Shown here: one piece after another, positions 33,818 to 43,803 of the stretch
How the letters are laid out: every line of letters begins with the position of its first letter
How positions within the stretch are numbered: the first letter of the stretch is position 1
DNA from: DAOTTX01 sp034437515
GTDB taxonomy: Bacteria > Chloroflexota > Anaerolineae > Aggregatilineales > Phototrophicaceae
NCBI GenBank assembly: GCA_034437515.1
Contig: DAOTTX010000247.1
Span: 15,709-79,708, forward strand
Reading direction: 5' to 3'
DNA: 64,000 nucleotides
Program-made: the position numbers and the translations under genes
The notes under the pieces: model-generated
Databases searched by the model: none
What the model saw: the letters and a program-made list of their open reading frames with translations, nothing else
What the model was told of the DNA's origin: nothing

Positions 33818-35521
33818 ATGTTACTAACTGGTTCAGAGATCATCATGGAGTGTCTTCTGCGCGAAAACGTGGAAGTCATGTTCGGCTATCCCGGAGGGGC
33901 GATTTTACCCACCTACGACGCGATGACAAAATATCCACAGATTCATCATGTGTTGGTACGCCACGAACAGGGCGCGTCTCACATGGCAGATGGTTATGCA
34001 CGGGCAACCGGTAAAGTCGGGGTTTGCATTGCGACCAGCGGCCCCGGGGCGACCAATCTCGTGACTGGCCTCGCCACTGCAATGATGGACTCGGTGCCGG
34101 TTGTCGCCATCACGGGGCAGGTAGGGCGAGAAGCCATCGGCACAGATGCGTTTCAGGAAACAGATGTTACCGGGGTGACACTACCCGTTACCAAACACAA
34201 TTATCTGGTTTCCGATCTGAACGAACTGCCGCATATTATGCGAGAAGCGTTCCACATTGCCCGTACCGGGCGACCGGGACCGGTTTTGATTGACATTCCG
34301 AAAGACGTTCAAAAAGAACAGATGGAGTTTGAATATCCTGATACACCAATACGCTTACCGGGGTATCATCCACCAGGGGCGGCGACGGATGATGAGGTCA
34401 AAGCGGCGCTTGAGTTAATCCATCGCGCTGAACGTCCGATTATCCTTGCCGGGCACGGCATTATGATGTCTGGCGCGACACAAGAACTACGTGAGTTAGC
34501 AGAACGCGCACATATCCCGGTGACGCTGACGTTGCTAGGGAAGGGCGGTATTTCGGAAGATCATCCGCTCGTGTTGGGTATGATGGGTATGCACGGTGAG
34601 GCGGCCTGTAATCACGCTATTCAAGAGGCTGATCTGCTGATCGCACTGGGGATGCGCTTTGACGACCGCGTGACCGGTAACCTCAAGACCTACGCTGCGG
34701 GTGCCCGCAAAATCCACATTGATATTGACCCCTCCGAACTCAATAAGAATGTTAATGTCGATGTCGGCATCGCCGGTGACTTGCGCACAGTGCTGACCCA
34801 ATTCCTGCCGGGCTTGCAGACGGGCGACCACACTAAATGGTTAGATCACATCCGTAACTGGCAGGAAGACTCACAAGAGCGTGACATCCTGCGTAATCAC
34901 ACCGGTCACCTGATCGCCGCACAGGTCATTAACGACATCTGGAAGTATACCGACGGTGAAGCGATTACCATCACCGATGTGGGGCAGCATCAGATGTTGG
35001 AAGCGCAATATTATCCTCATCGTCGCCCCTCGACCATGCTGACCAGCGGTGGCTTGGGCACAATGGGCTTTGGCTTTCCGGCGGCGATTGGCGCAAAGTT
35101 CGGTCGTCCCGACGAGGAAGTTTGGGCAATTGTCGGTGATGGCGGCTTCCAGATGACGATGTGCGAGTTGGCGACAGCAGCACAGGAGAAAATCAACGTC
35201 AACATCGCCATCATCAATAATGGCTTCCTCGGAATGGTGCGCCAATGGCAGGAAATCTTCTATGACCAACGTTACCATGCGACCCCGATGTTCAGCCCGG
35301 ATTTCTGCCTGTTGGCACAAGCATTTGGCGTCCCCAGTATGCGCGTGGCGGAACGCGATGACATTCAGAAATCCGTAGAATATGCACGTAGCATCAATGG
35401 CCCGACGCTGATCGAATATGTGGTGGAAAAACAGGATATGGTGTATCCGATGGTGCCGAGTGGTGCAAACTTACAAGATATGATTCGTCGTCCCAAGTCG
35501 GGCAAAAAGGTGGAAGCGTAA
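33818..35521 (+). CDS. ilvB: Acetolactate synthase, large subunit
   Basis: 567 residues. ThDP enzyme with the catalytic Glu in RHEQGASHMADGYARA, a central FAD-region fold, and the C-terminal ThDP-Mg motif from GDGGFQMT to INN. It makes acetolactate or acetohydroxybutyrate, the first common step of Val, Leu and Ile synthesis. GAGGAG lies ten bases before the ATG. The regulatory subunit gene follows after one base. Confidence 0.96.
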   Translation: MLLTGSEIIMECLLRENVEVMFGYPGGAILPTYDAMTKYPQIHHVLVRHEQGASHMADGYARATGKVGVCIATSGPGATNLVTGLATAMMDSVPVVAITGQVGREAIGTDAFQETDVTGVTLPVTKHNYLVSDLNELPHIMREAFHIARTGRPGPVLIDIPKDVQKEQMEFEYPDTPIRLPGYHPPGAATDDEVKAALELIHRAERPIILAGHGIMMSGATQELRELAERAHIPVTLTLLGKGGISEDHPLVLGMMGMHGEAACNHAIQEADLLIALGMRFDDRVTGNLKTYAAGARKIHIDIDPSELNKNVNVDVGIAGDLRTVLTQFLPGLQTGDHTKWLDHIRNWQEDSQERDILRNHTGHLIAAQVINDIWKYTDGEAITITDVGQHQMLEAQYYPHRRPSTMLTSGGLGTMGFGFPAAIGAKFGRPDEEVWAIVGDGGFQMTMCELATAAQEKINVNIAIINNGFLGMVRQWQEIFYDQRYHATPMFSPDFCLLAQAFGVPSMRVAERDDIQKSVEYARSINGPTLIEYVVEKQDMVYPMVPSGANLQDMIRRPKSGKKVEA

Positions 35522-35522
35522 C

Positions 35523-36080
35523 ATGCCGAACGAAAACAAGCAGATCGTCGTCGCATTGGTGGAAAACAAGCCCGGTGTGTTGAACCGGGTCGCCAGCCTG
35601 TTTAGACGCCGCAATTACAACGTCGATAGCCTCACGGTTGGGCGTACCCACAAGTCGCACATTTCACGTATGACGATTGTGGTCGATTCGAGCCGGACGA
35701 ACGTTCGGCAGATCGTCTCCAATCTCTATAAACTGGTCAATGTGATTGATGTGCGTTATCTTTCTCACGAGCCGCATGTAAGCCGTGACCTGGCGTTGGT
35801 CAAGGTGCGGACGAACGATAGCGAGTCGTACAACAAGGTGACGGAGATTTGTGAACGTTATCCGGCGCGTATTGTAGACATTGGCAAAGAGGTTTCTATT
35901 CTGGAAATCACTGCCCGTGAAGAACTGGTCGAGGAGTTCGTAGAGGCGCTAGCACCCATCGGTGTTGTGGAGATGGTACGCACAGGTATCGTCGCAATGG
36001 GGCGTGGTACACGCATCCAGGATACGCAGTACGAACCGAATGTGCCCGTAGCGACCAACGGGAAGTCATCCGTCGTCTGA
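35523..36080 (+). CDS. ilvN: Acetolactate synthase, small regulatory subunit
   Basis: 185 residues with an N-terminal ACT domain (VALVENKPGVLNRVASLFRRR) and a C-terminal ALS-small-subunit domain. It binds valine and tunes the large subunit encoded just upstream, with which it would form a complex. The C-terminal 20 residues after the domain are low in structure. Confidence 0.94.
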   Translation: MPNENKQIVVALVENKPGVLNRVASLFRRRNYNVDSLTVGRTHKSHISRMTIVVDSSRTNVRQIVSNLYKLVNVIDVRYLSHEPHVSRDLALVKVRTNDSESYNKVTEICERYPARIVDIGKEVSILEITAREELVEEFVEALAPIGVVEMVRTGIVAMGRGTRIQDTQYEPNVPVATNGKSSVV

Positions 36081-36093
36081 TTTGTGTATTAGC

Positions 36094-36118
36094 AGGGAAG
36101 GTAAATGCCTTCCCTTTA
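36094..36118 (+). terminator. Hairpin between ilvN and ilvC
   Basis: Perfect eight-base stem AGGGAAGG / CCTTCCCT with a six-base loop, followed by TTATTATTT. It could partly terminate or protect the mRNA, so that ilvBN and downstream genes are expressed at different levels. Confidence 0.55.
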
Positions 36119-36150
36119 TTATTTAACTCACGCAAGGGAGTCAATATTTC

Positions 36151-37161
36151 ATGGCAACACTCTACTACGATAAAGATGCTGACCTGTCTCTGTTAGAAGA
36201 TAAAACCATCGCCGTGATCGGTTATGGTAGCCAGGGACACGCACATGCGTTGAACGCGCATGACAGTGGCATGAACGTCATTATCGGCCTGCATGAAGGC
36301 AGCAAAAGTAAGGCCAAAGCAGAAGCCGACGGCCTGACAGTACATTCAGTTGCGGAGGCCACCAAAGCCGCCGATGTGGTTATGATTCTTATCCCCGATA
36401 CCAAACAAGCTGATGTTTACAATGAGCAGATCGGCCCGAATCTGAAATCGGGTGCGATGCTGATGTTTGCGCATGGCTTTAATATCCATTTTGACCAGAT
36501 TGTGCCACCGGAAAGTGTTGACGTGGCGATGGTAGCACCGAAGGCACCGGGGCATCGCGTGCGAGAAGTCTATACCGAGGGTGCTGGCGTACCCGGTCTG
36601 CTGGCAGTGGAGCAAGATGCCAGTGGACAGTCGAAAGCCTTAGCACTCGCGTATGCACGCGCCATCGGCTGCACCCGTGCCGGTGTCATCGAAACGACCT
36701 TCAAAGAAGAGACGGAAACCGATCTCTTTGGGGAGCAGGTGGTGCTCTGTGGTGGGGTAACGGCACTCATCCGCGCCAGCTTTGAGACGCTGGTTAAAGC
36801 CGGGTATCAACCGGAGATCGCTTATTTCGAGTGCCTGCACGAACTTAAGCTGATCGTTGATCTGCTCTACCAGGGTGGGTTGAGTTATATGTGGTACAGC
36901 GTGAGTGATACCGCTGAATATGGTGGCTACGTAGTCGGTGATAGCTTCGAGGAGGCGGTCAAAGAGGAAATGGCGGGGGTCTTGCAGCGCATCCAGGATG
37001 GCACATTCGCCAAAAACTGGATCGAGGAGAACAAGACGAACCGTCCCAACTTCCGTCCGCGCCGCCAACGGGAACACGACCTACTGCTGGAAAAGGTCGG
37101 CACCGATCTACGCCAGATGATGCCGTTCCTCGATGATAAGCAGGTCAAGCAGGAGGCATAA
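36151..37161 (+). CDS. ilvC: Ketol-acid reductoisomerase, class I
   Basis: 336 residues, the class I length. The N-terminal Rossmann part has [12 protein letters not shown], followed by the cofactor loop [16 protein letters not shown] and the knotted C-terminal domain with [16 protein letters not shown] and AEYGG. It isomerises and reduces acetohydroxy acids. The loop places His-Glu where many NADPH enzymes have Arg-Ser or similar, so the cofactor is not certain. AAGGGAG lies upstream of the ATG. Confidence 0.96.
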   Translation: MATLYYDKDADLSLLEDKTIAVIGYGSQGHAHALNAHDSGMNVIIGLHEGSKSKAKAEADGLTVHSVAEATKAADVVMILIPDTKQADVYNEQIGPNLKSGAMLMFAHGFNIHFDQIVPPESVDVAMVAPKAPGHRVREVYTEGAGVPGLLAVEQDASGQSKALALAYARAIGCTRAGVIETTFKEETETDLFGEQVVLCGGVTALIRASFETLVKAGYQPEIAYFECLHELKLIVDLLYQGGLSYMWYSVSDTAEYGGYVVGDSFEEAVKEEMAGVLQRIQDGTFAKNWIEENKTNRPNFRPRRQREHDLLLEKVGTDLRQMMPFLDDKQVKQEA

Positions 37162-37208
37162 CGTGAAAGAAGATGACGTAGACGTAGTCAGAAAGGAGGT
37201 GATGTCCC

Positions 37209-37331
37209 ATGTCGGAAAGTGATCTTAGTGACCTTAAACACGCACATCCATTGACCGATAACAATAGTAAAGGACAAAACTTCCATGACAACGCAAGATA
37301 CAGTACTGATTTTCGACACCACTCTGCGTGA
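37209..37331 (+). CDS. Possible 40-residue peptide overlapping leuA start
   Basis: An ATG at 37209 follows an unusually complete ribosome site (AAAGGAGGTGAT) at ideal spacing. The frame gives a 40-residue polar peptide ([15 protein letters not shown] start) and overlaps the first 47 bases of leuA in another frame. leuA itself has only AAAGGAC. It may be a real small protein, a translational-coupling device, or chance. No hairpin lies near it. Confidence 0.3.
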   Translation: MSESDLSDLKHAHPLTDNNSKGQNFHDNARYSTDFRHHSA

Positions 37332-38880
37332 CGGCGAACAAAGCCCCGGCGCGACACTGAGCAGTGCGGAAAAACTAGAAATTGCCCGCCAGCTTGACCG
37401 TCTAGGCGTAGACATCATCGAAGCCGGATTTCCGGCGGCCTCACCTGATGACCTCGCGGCGGTGCAGCGCATCGCCCGTGAGGTCGGGACGGCGGATGGC
37501 CCGACTATCTGTGGGCTGGCGCGGGCAGTTGAAAAGGACATTCTGACTTGTTGGGAAGGTGTTAAGGATGCCGCCAAGCCGCGCATCCACACATTTATGA
37601 GCACCTCTGATATTCACCTGGAGCATCAGATGGGTGTGACCCGCGCCGAGGCGCTTGAGGTCATCCGTAAATCGGTTACGCTGGCAAAAAGTCTATGCGA
37701 CGACGTCGAGTTTAGCCCGATGGATGCCGGACGAAGCGATGTCGGCTTTCTCGTCAAGGCGTGTGCGGTTGCCGTCGAAAGCGGAGCAACCACGCTGAAT
37801 ATTCCCGATACGGTCGGATATGTGACGCCGGAAGAATGGCAAGAGACGATCTCTAGTTTGATTGCAGAGACGCCGGGTGCTGGGCCGGGTAGCGGTGTGA
37901 TCTGGTCGGTGCATTGTCACAATGATCTGGGCATGGCAACGGCGAATACGCTTGCCGGTGTGTTGGCGGGTGCGCGTCAGGTCGAAGTGACCGTCAACGG
38001 CATCGGTGAACGCGCTGGCAACACCAGTCTGGAAGAAGTCGTGATGGCGATCCACACACGCCCGACGTTCTACAATCTGACGACGAACATCAATACCCGC
38101 GAGATCGTCAAGACCAGCCGCATGGTGAGCAACTACACCGGGATGCGTGTGCAACCGAACAAAGCCATCGTCGGCAGCAATGCTTTTGCACATGAGGCCG
38201 GCATTCATCAAGATGGGATGCTTAAAAATCAAAGCACCTATGAGATTATGACGCCGGAAGCGGTCGGCTGGTCACAGAGTAGGCTGGTGTTGGGCAAACA
38301 CAGCGGACGCCACGCGCTGAAGGTGCGCCTCGTCGAGCTTGGATACAACGTCGAAGGTGATGCACTGGCACAGGTATTCAAGCGGTTCAAAGTGCTGGCG
38401 GATGCGAAAAAGACCGTTACCGATGCTGATCTCGAAGCCCTGATGACTGATGAATTCCATAAGCCGCAGGAATTCTTCAAGTTGCAGGACATACAGGTCA
38501 CGAGCGGGACGATGGGTATGCCCACCGCGACCGCCAAGCTCTGTGATGCCGATGAAAATATGCACATCTACGCGGCTGTCGGTGCCGGGCCGGTTGATGC
38601 ATCGTATAAAGCGATTGATAACATCGTCAAAGCGGAAAATGTGCTGGTCGAATACAGCGTGCATAGCGTCACGCAGGGCATTGATGCACTGGGCGAAGTA
38701 ACAGTACGCATCGAAGCACGCGGACGGACGTTTGGTGGCTATGGCGCGGATAGTGACATCGTAGTTGCCAGTGTCAAAGCCTATCTGGTCGCTCTGAATC
38801 GTATGCTAGCAGCCTTCGGGCATGGTCAGATACAGCCAGAAGGTGACTCCGCGACCGTTAAAGTCGGCAGCACGGACTAA
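37285..38880 (+). CDS. leuA: 2-Isopropylmalate synthase
   Basis: 531 residues: an N-terminal TIM barrel ([11 protein letters not shown], metal motif [12 protein letters not shown]) and a C-terminal LeuA regulatory domain (about 400-531), the usual site of leucine feedback. It condenses acetyl-CoA with 2-oxoisovalerate to start leucine synthesis. It follows ilvC in the same operon. Confidence 0.96.
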   Translation: MTTQDTVLIFDTTLRDGEQSPGATLSSAEKLEIARQLDRLGVDIIEAGFPAASPDDLAAVQRIAREVGTADGPTICGLARAVEKDILTCWEGVKDAAKPRIHTFMSTSDIHLEHQMGVTRAEALEVIRKSVTLAKSLCDDVEFSPMDAGRSDVGFLVKACAVAVESGATTLNIPDTVGYVTPEEWQETISSLIAETPGAGPGSGVIWSVHCHNDLGMATANTLAGVLAGARQVEVTVNGIGERAGNTSLEEVVMAIHTRPTFYNLTTNINTREIVKTSRMVSNYTGMRVQPNKAIVGSNAFAHEAGIHQDGMLKNQSTYEIMTPEAVGWSQSRLVLGKHSGRHALKVRLVELGYNVEGDALAQVFKRFKVLADAKKTVTDADLEALMTDEFHKPQEFFKLQDIQVTSGTMGMPTATAKLCDADENMHIYAAVGAGPVDASYKAIDNIVKAENVLVEYSVHSVTQGIDALGEVTVRIEARGRTFGGYGADSDIVVASVKAYLVALNRMLAAFGHGQIQPEGDSATVKVGSTD

Positions 38881-38910
38881 TTTGGGATAACTTGGGATAA
38901 TTTGGGATAA
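38881..38910 (+). repeat. Three tandem 10-base units between leuA and leuC
   Basis: TTTGGGATAA, CTTGGGATAA and TTTGGGATAA follow one another exactly, starting at the base after the leuA stop. The last unit is three bases from the leuC ATG, so GGGATAA is its only candidate ribosome site. Confidence 0.9.
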
Positions 38911-38913
38911 AAA

Positions 38914-40356
38914 ATGAGTAATACACCAAAAACACTGTTTGAGAAAGTATGGGACAATCATCTGGTAAAGCCGCAAACAGCGGATACACCGGCAGTCCTC
39001 TATGTTGATCTACATCTTGTGCATGAAGTGACTTCACCGCAGGCATTCACGGTACTACGTGAGCGCGGGTTAAAAGTGCGCCGTCCAGACAAGACACTGG
39101 CGACGATGGACCATAGCACGCCGACGACGCCGAAGAATAACGACGGCATCATCCCGGTGCTGGATAAACAAGCGTCGTATCAGCTTGATTTCTTGACGAA
39201 GAATTGTGAAGAATTCGGTATTCCGTTGTACGCACTCGGCACCGAAAATCAGGGGATTGTGCATGTGATCGGCCCGGAGCAGGGGTTCACGCAACCGGGT
39301 ATGACTATCGTCTGTGGTGACAGCCATACCAGCACGCACGGGGCTTTTGGTGCGCTGGCGTTTGGTATCGGCACGAGCGAGGTCGGGCATGTGCTGGCGA
39401 CACAATGCTTGCTGCAAAACAAACCAAAGAAAATGGCGATTCGGGTAGACGGTCGGCTTGGTGAAGGCGTCACCGCGAAAGACATCATTCTGGCGATCAT
39501 CGCCAAAATCGGTGTTGGTGGCGGGACGGGCTATGTGGTCGAGTACATGGGCGAGGCCATCCGCAGCCTGAGCATGGAAGGGCGGATGACTATTTGCAAT
39601 ATGTCCATCGAGGGTGGGGCACGCGCTGGTATGATTGCACCTGATGACACGACCTTTAAATATGTCGCCGGGCGTCGGTATGCACCGAAGGGCGAAGCCT
39701 GGGAAGAAGCCGTCGCCGCGTGGCGTCAACTGCCGAGCGACGAAGGCGCGGTCTTTGACCATGAAGTAGTGCTCAATGCCGATGATTTGGTGCCGATGAT
39801 TACCTATGGTACGAATCCCGGTATGGGCATGAAAATCACGGATTACGTCCCTGATCCGGCTGCACAGGGCGACGTAAGCAAACGTTTTGCGTTGGATAAA
39901 GCCTTGACCTACATGGGGTTGCAACCGAACGAACCGTTGATCGGTAAGCCGATTGATGTCGTGTTCGTCGGCAGTTGCACAAACTCACGGATCACTGATT
40001 TGCGTGAGGCCGCTAAGATGATTCGTGGGCGGCGTGTTGCGGAGAACGTCCGTATGATGGTCGTACCCGGTTCGCAGCAGGTGAAAGCACAGGCTGAGGC
40101 CGAAGGGTTGGATCAGGTGTTCAGGATGGCAGGGGCCGAATGGCGTGAGGCCGGTTGCTCGATGTGTATCGCAATGAACGGCGATCAACTCGACCGAGGG
40201 CAGTATGCCGTCAGCACCAGTAACCGCAACTTTGAGGGTCGGCAAGGGAAGGGCGGACGTACTTTCCTTGCAAGCCCGTTGACGGCGGTCGCCGCTGCGG
40301 TACACGGTCGCATCACAGACCCGCGTGAAATGCTCGAACGGGAGGTGGCACTCTAA
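38914..40356 (+). CDS. leuC: 3-Isopropylmalate dehydratase, large subunit
   Basis: 480 residues of the aconitase family. The [4Fe-4S] ligand Cys are in VGSCTNSR and [33 protein letters not shown] is intact. With LeuD it isomerises 2-isopropylmalate to 3-isopropylmalate. The stop overlaps the leuD start by one base (TAATG). Confidence 0.96.
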   Translation: MSNTPKTLFEKVWDNHLVKPQTADTPAVLYVDLHLVHEVTSPQAFTVLRERGLKVRRPDKTLATMDHSTPTTPKNNDGIIPVLDKQASYQLDFLTKNCEEFGIPLYALGTENQGIVHVIGPEQGFTQPGMTIVCGDSHTSTHGAFGALAFGIGTSEVGHVLATQCLLQNKPKKMAIRVDGRLGEGVTAKDIILAIIAKIGVGGGTGYVVEYMGEAIRSLSMEGRMTICNMSIEGGARAGMIAPDDTTFKYVAGRRYAPKGEAWEEAVAAWRQLPSDEGAVFDHEVVLNADDLVPMITYGTNPGMGMKITDYVPDPAAQGDVSKRFALDKALTYMGLQPNEPLIGKPIDVVFVGSCTNSRITDLREAAKMIRGRRVAENVRMMVVPGSQQVKAQAEAEGLDQVFRMAGAEWREAGCSMCIAMNGDQLDRGQYAVSTSNRNFEGRQGKGGRTFLASPLTAVAAAVHGRITDPREMLEREVAL

Positions 40357-40964
40357 TGGAACCGATCAAAACATTTAGTGGCTCGATGGTCGCAATCCCG
40401 ATCAACGATATTGATACTGACCAGATCATCCCCGCGCGGTTTTTGAAGGTGACCGATAAGAACGGTCTCGGTGAGGCGTGCTTTTCCGACTGGCGTTATG
40501 AGCCTGATGGTACGCCCAAGTCCGATTTTATACTGAACGATCCAGAGTACAAAAATGCGCAAGTGCTTATCGGTGGTCACAACTTTGGCTGCGGGAGTTC
40601 GCGTGAACACGCACCCTGGGCGCTGATGGGCGCGGGGTTCAAGGCGGTTATCAGCACATACTTCGCTGATATTTTCCGTAATAATTCGCTCAAAAATGGT
40701 CTATTGCCGGTTACTGTCGATGAGGAAACGCAGCAACAGCTCATCAGCCTGGCGCAAGAAGATCCGACCAGCACGGTGACGGTAGACCTTGAGTCGCAGA
40801 TGCTTACGCTGCCAGATGGTCGTCGAGTGGAGTTCCCGATTGACGGCTTTTCCAAATACTGCTTGCTCAACGGTGTCGATCAAATGGGCTATCTGCTTGG
40901 TCTGGACGCCTCAATTGCGGCGTATGAGTCGTCACATCCGGCACGAGTACAGACGACGGGTTAG
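40356..40964 (+). CDS. leuD: 3-Isopropylmalate dehydratase, small subunit
   Basis: 202 residues. Swivelling domain of the LeuCD enzyme with NDIDTDQIIPARFLK and GHNFGCGSSREHAPWAL. GGGAGGTGG lies before the ATG, inside the end of leuC. The overlap keeps the two subunits in balance. Confidence 0.96.
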   Translation: MEPIKTFSGSMVAIPINDIDTDQIIPARFLKVTDKNGLGEACFSDWRYEPDGTPKSDFILNDPEYKNAQVLIGGHNFGCGSSREHAPWALMGAGFKAVISTYFADIFRNNSLKNGLLPVTVDEETQQQLISLAQEDPTSTVTVDLESQMLTLPDGRRVEFPIDGFSKYCLLNGVDQMGYLLGLDASIAAYESSHPARVQTTG

Positions 40965-42569
40965 GTGATGACCGTGCAGATAGCGATCTACGATACGACT
41001 TTAAGGGACGGGACGCAGCGCGAGGGAATCTCACTTTCCGTTGCGGATAAGATCAAGATCACCAAGTTGCTGGATGATTTTGGTGTCGGTTACATCGAAG
41101 GTGGCTGGCCCGGCTCCAATCCGAAGGATGCCGCTTACTTCGATGCGGTACAGACACTTGATCTGAAACATGCACAGATAGCCGCGTTTGGTTCAACTTG
41201 TCGCAAGCGGTGCCAACCAGAAGACGATGCCAACATCAAGGCGCTGGTCGATGCAAAAACGCCGGTTGTTACGGTCGTCGGCAAGACATCAATGCTGCAC
41301 GTCACCGATGTCTTACAGACGACAGCAGACGAAAATCTGCGTATGATCCGTGAGAGCTTGCGTTATTTGAAATCGCTCGGCAAGGAGGTCATCTATGACG
41401 CCGAGCATTTCTTTGATGGCGCCAAGCTCGATATGGAGTACGCACTTGATACCATCCGAGCGGCCGTTGAAGGGGGCGCAGACTGTGTGGTGCTCTGTGA
41501 TACGAACGGTGGCTCACTCCCGTGGGAGGTAGCGCGTTACGTTCGTATGGTGCGTGAGGCATTCCCAAATGTCGATCTCGGTGTCCACACTCACAATGAT
41601 GGTGAACTGGCGGTCGCGAACACGCTTGCTGCTGTTGATGCTGGTGTGGTTCATGTGCAGGGGACGATTAACGGGTATGGCGAACGGTGTGGTAACGCGA
41701 ATCTATGTAGTATCGTCGCTGATCTTGAACTAAAAATGGGTTATAGTTGCCTGCCGGAAAATCATCTGCGTAAGTTGGCGAAAGTCTCACGCACGGTTGC
41801 TGAGATAGCGAATCTCGCGCCGGATGAACATCTGGCTTATGTAGGCAAGAGTGCATTTGCACACAAGGGTGGTATCCATGTTGCGGCGATCCGTCGCAAT
41901 GTGGACAGCTACCAACACATTGACCCAGAATCGGTCGGTAATAAGATGCGTGTGCTTGTCTCTGATCTCTCCGGTCGAAGTAATATGCTCAGTAAGGCGG
42001 AAGAGTTCGGCCTTGATGTGTCGTCGGAAGAAGCGGTCAAAGTCCTTGATGAGATCAAAGACCTGGAGAGTCAGGGCTTTGTGTTTGAAGGTGCGGAGGC
42101 ATCTGTGGCTATTCGTATGCGCCGTGCCAGCGAGGATTACGTGCCGATCTTCACACTGATAGACTTTAAGGTCTTCGTGGAAGATTATCGTGACCGCGGT
42201 GCAATCTCAGAGGCGATGGTCAAGATTGATGTGGGTGGTGATGTCATCCATACCGCTGCGGAAGGGAACGGGCCGGTCAACGCGCTTGATCTGGCATTAC
42301 GTAAAGCGTTGTTGCCGATCTATCCTGATCTGTCGAGTTTTCAACTTGCGGATTACAAGGTTCGCATTCTCGATAGTGTACACGGTACGGCGGCGACAAC
42401 TCGCGTCTTGATTGACACGCAAAGTAATTTACAGCGCTGGAGCACAGTTGGTGCAGGGACGAACATTATCCACGCAAGTTGGCGGGCGCTGGTCGATAGT
42501 GTCGAGTATGGTCTGCTGGTCGCATCAGAAAGCCAACCTGCGCTCGCGGCAATCAGCAACGAATCGTAG
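40965..42569 (+). CDS. cimA: (R)-citramalate synthase
   Basis: 534 residues in the isopropylmalate synthase family, with TTLRDGTQREGIS, HTHNDGELAVANTL and a C-terminal LeuA-type regulatory domain. The GGWPGSNPKD segment and the sequence around NGYGERCGNANL fit the citramalate synthase subgroup, which condenses pyruvate and acetyl-CoA for a threonine-independent route to isoleucine. LeuCD and LeuB next to it can do the following steps. Start is GTG 40965 or ATG 40968; neither has a strong ribosome site. Confidence 0.88.
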   Translation: MMTVQIAIYDTTLRDGTQREGISLSVADKIKITKLLDDFGVGYIEGGWPGSNPKDAAYFDAVQTLDLKHAQIAAFGSTCRKRCQPEDDANIKALVDAKTPVVTVVGKTSMLHVTDVLQTTADENLRMIRESLRYLKSLGKEVIYDAEHFFDGAKLDMEYALDTIRAAVEGGADCVVLCDTNGGSLPWEVARYVRMVREAFPNVDLGVHTHNDGELAVANTLAAVDAGVVHVQGTINGYGERCGNANLCSIVADLELKMGYSCLPENHLRKLAKVSRTVAEIANLAPDEHLAYVGKSAFAHKGGIHVAAIRRNVDSYQHIDPESVGNKMRVLVSDLSGRSNMLSKAEEFGLDVSSEEAVKVLDEIKDLESQGFVFEGAEASVAIRMRRASEDYVPIFTLIDFKVFVEDYRDRGAISEAMVKIDVGGDVIHTAAEGNGPVNALDLALRKALLPIYPDLSSFQLADYKVRILDSVHGTAATTRVLIDTQSNLQRWSTVGAGTNIIHASWRALVDSVEYGLLVASESQPALAAISNES

Positions 42570-42580
42570 AGTTTAGAATG

Positions 42581-42607
42581 GAAAGGGCACGATAACCGTG
42601 CCCTTTG
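42581..42607 (+). terminator. Hairpin between cimA and leuB
   Basis: Ten-pair perfect stem AAAGGGCACG / CGTGCCCTTT with a five-base loop. No long T-run follows, so it may be a weak terminator, an mRNA stabiliser or a processing site before leuB. Confidence 0.45.
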
Positions 42608-42628
42608 GCGTGCTATGGAGGTTCTAAC

Positions 42629-43690
42629 ATGAATGTGAAACTGACGGTGTTACCGGGGGATGGCATTGGGCCAGAGGTAATGGAATCTGGGCTGCGTGTT
42701 CTGCGGCACATCAGCGAAAAATTTGAACACAAGATCGAGGTTACCGAAGAATTGATCGGTGGGGCGGCGATTGATGCAACCGGGTCGCCGTTGCCACAAA
42801 AGACGATAGCCGCATGTGAACAGGCTGACGCGGCCTTGCTCGCGGCGGTTGGTGGCCCGAAGTGGGATGATCCGACGGCGAACGTGCGCCCGGAGCAAGG
42901 GCTGCTGCAACTGCGCAAGCATTTTGGTCTTTTTGCTAATTTGCGTCCGGTGAAGGTTTATCCTGCGCTGGCAGCTCATGCACCGCTGCGACCTGAGTTG
43001 CTTGAAAATGTCGATATGCTCTTCGTTCGTGAGTTAACCGGCGGATTATACTTCGGGCCTCGACAAGAACACGGTGACGGTCAGGAAGCTTATGACACCA
43101 TGCTTTATACCACACCAGAGGTTGAGCGTGTCGCGCATGTGGCCTACAGAGCCGCTCAGAAGCGGCGTAAGCGCCTCACATCGGTTGATAAGGCCAATGT
43201 GCTCGCTTCTATGCGTTTATGGCGTCATACAGTCGTACGATTGCATGAAGATTATGATGACGTCTCCTTAGAGCACCTTCTTGTCGATGCCTGTACGATG
43301 CACTTGCTCACCCGTCCGTCATCTTTTGATGTGATTTTGGCTGGCAATATGTTTGGTGATATTTTGAGCGATGAGGCATCGGTTCTCGCTGGTTCCCTGG
43401 GGATGCTGGCCTCCGCTTCACTTGGTGAGGGGAAGTTTGGTTTGTACGAACCTGTGCATGGCTCCGCTCCAGACATCGCAGGGCAGGGTAAAGCGAATCC
43501 GATTGGCATGATCCTGAGTGTGGCGATGATGTTGCGCTACAGCCTCGACCTTGACTCGGAGGCCAGTGCCATCGAACATGCTGTGGAGCAGACGTTAGCC
43601 GAAGGCTTGCGGACGGCGGACATCGCATCCGGTGAAGGGCGTTTGGTCGATACGAAGACGATGACGGATGCAATTATTGCGCGTGTTTGA
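42629..43690 (+). CDS. leuB: 3-Isopropylmalate dehydrogenase
   Basis: 353 residues from the ATG at 42629, with GGAGG nine bases upstream. The start LTVLPGDGIGPEV, the ELTGGLYFG substrate motif, and NMFGDILSDEAS and EPVHGSAPDIAGQGKANP are all typical. It oxidises and decarboxylates 3-isopropylmalate, and likely 3-methylmalate from the CimA route. It closes the nine-gene branched-chain cluster. Confidence 0.97.
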   Translation: MNVKLTVLPGDGIGPEVMESGLRVLRHISEKFEHKIEVTEELIGGAAIDATGSPLPQKTIAACEQADAALLAAVGGPKWDDPTANVRPEQGLLQLRKHFGLFANLRPVKVYPALAAHAPLRPELLENVDMLFVRELTGGLYFGPRQEHGDGQEAYDTMLYTTPEVERVAHVAYRAAQKRRKRLTSVDKANVLASMRLWRHTVVRLHEDYDDVSLEHLLVDACTMHLLTRPSSFDVILAGNMFGDILSDEASVLAGSLGMLASASLGEGKFGLYEPVHGSAPDIAGQGKANPIGMILSVAMMLRYSLDLDSEASAIEHAVEQTLAEGLRTADIASGEGRLVDTKTMTDAIIARV

Positions 43691-43803
43691 TGAGGCGCGA
43701 TGCGTCCTTATTGCGGATCTTTGCTTTTTATTACTTATTTCTGTGTGCTTTTCCTTTAGAATAGTAAGTGTCTTATAAGCCGCAGAGATAGCGATAATTT
43801 CTT

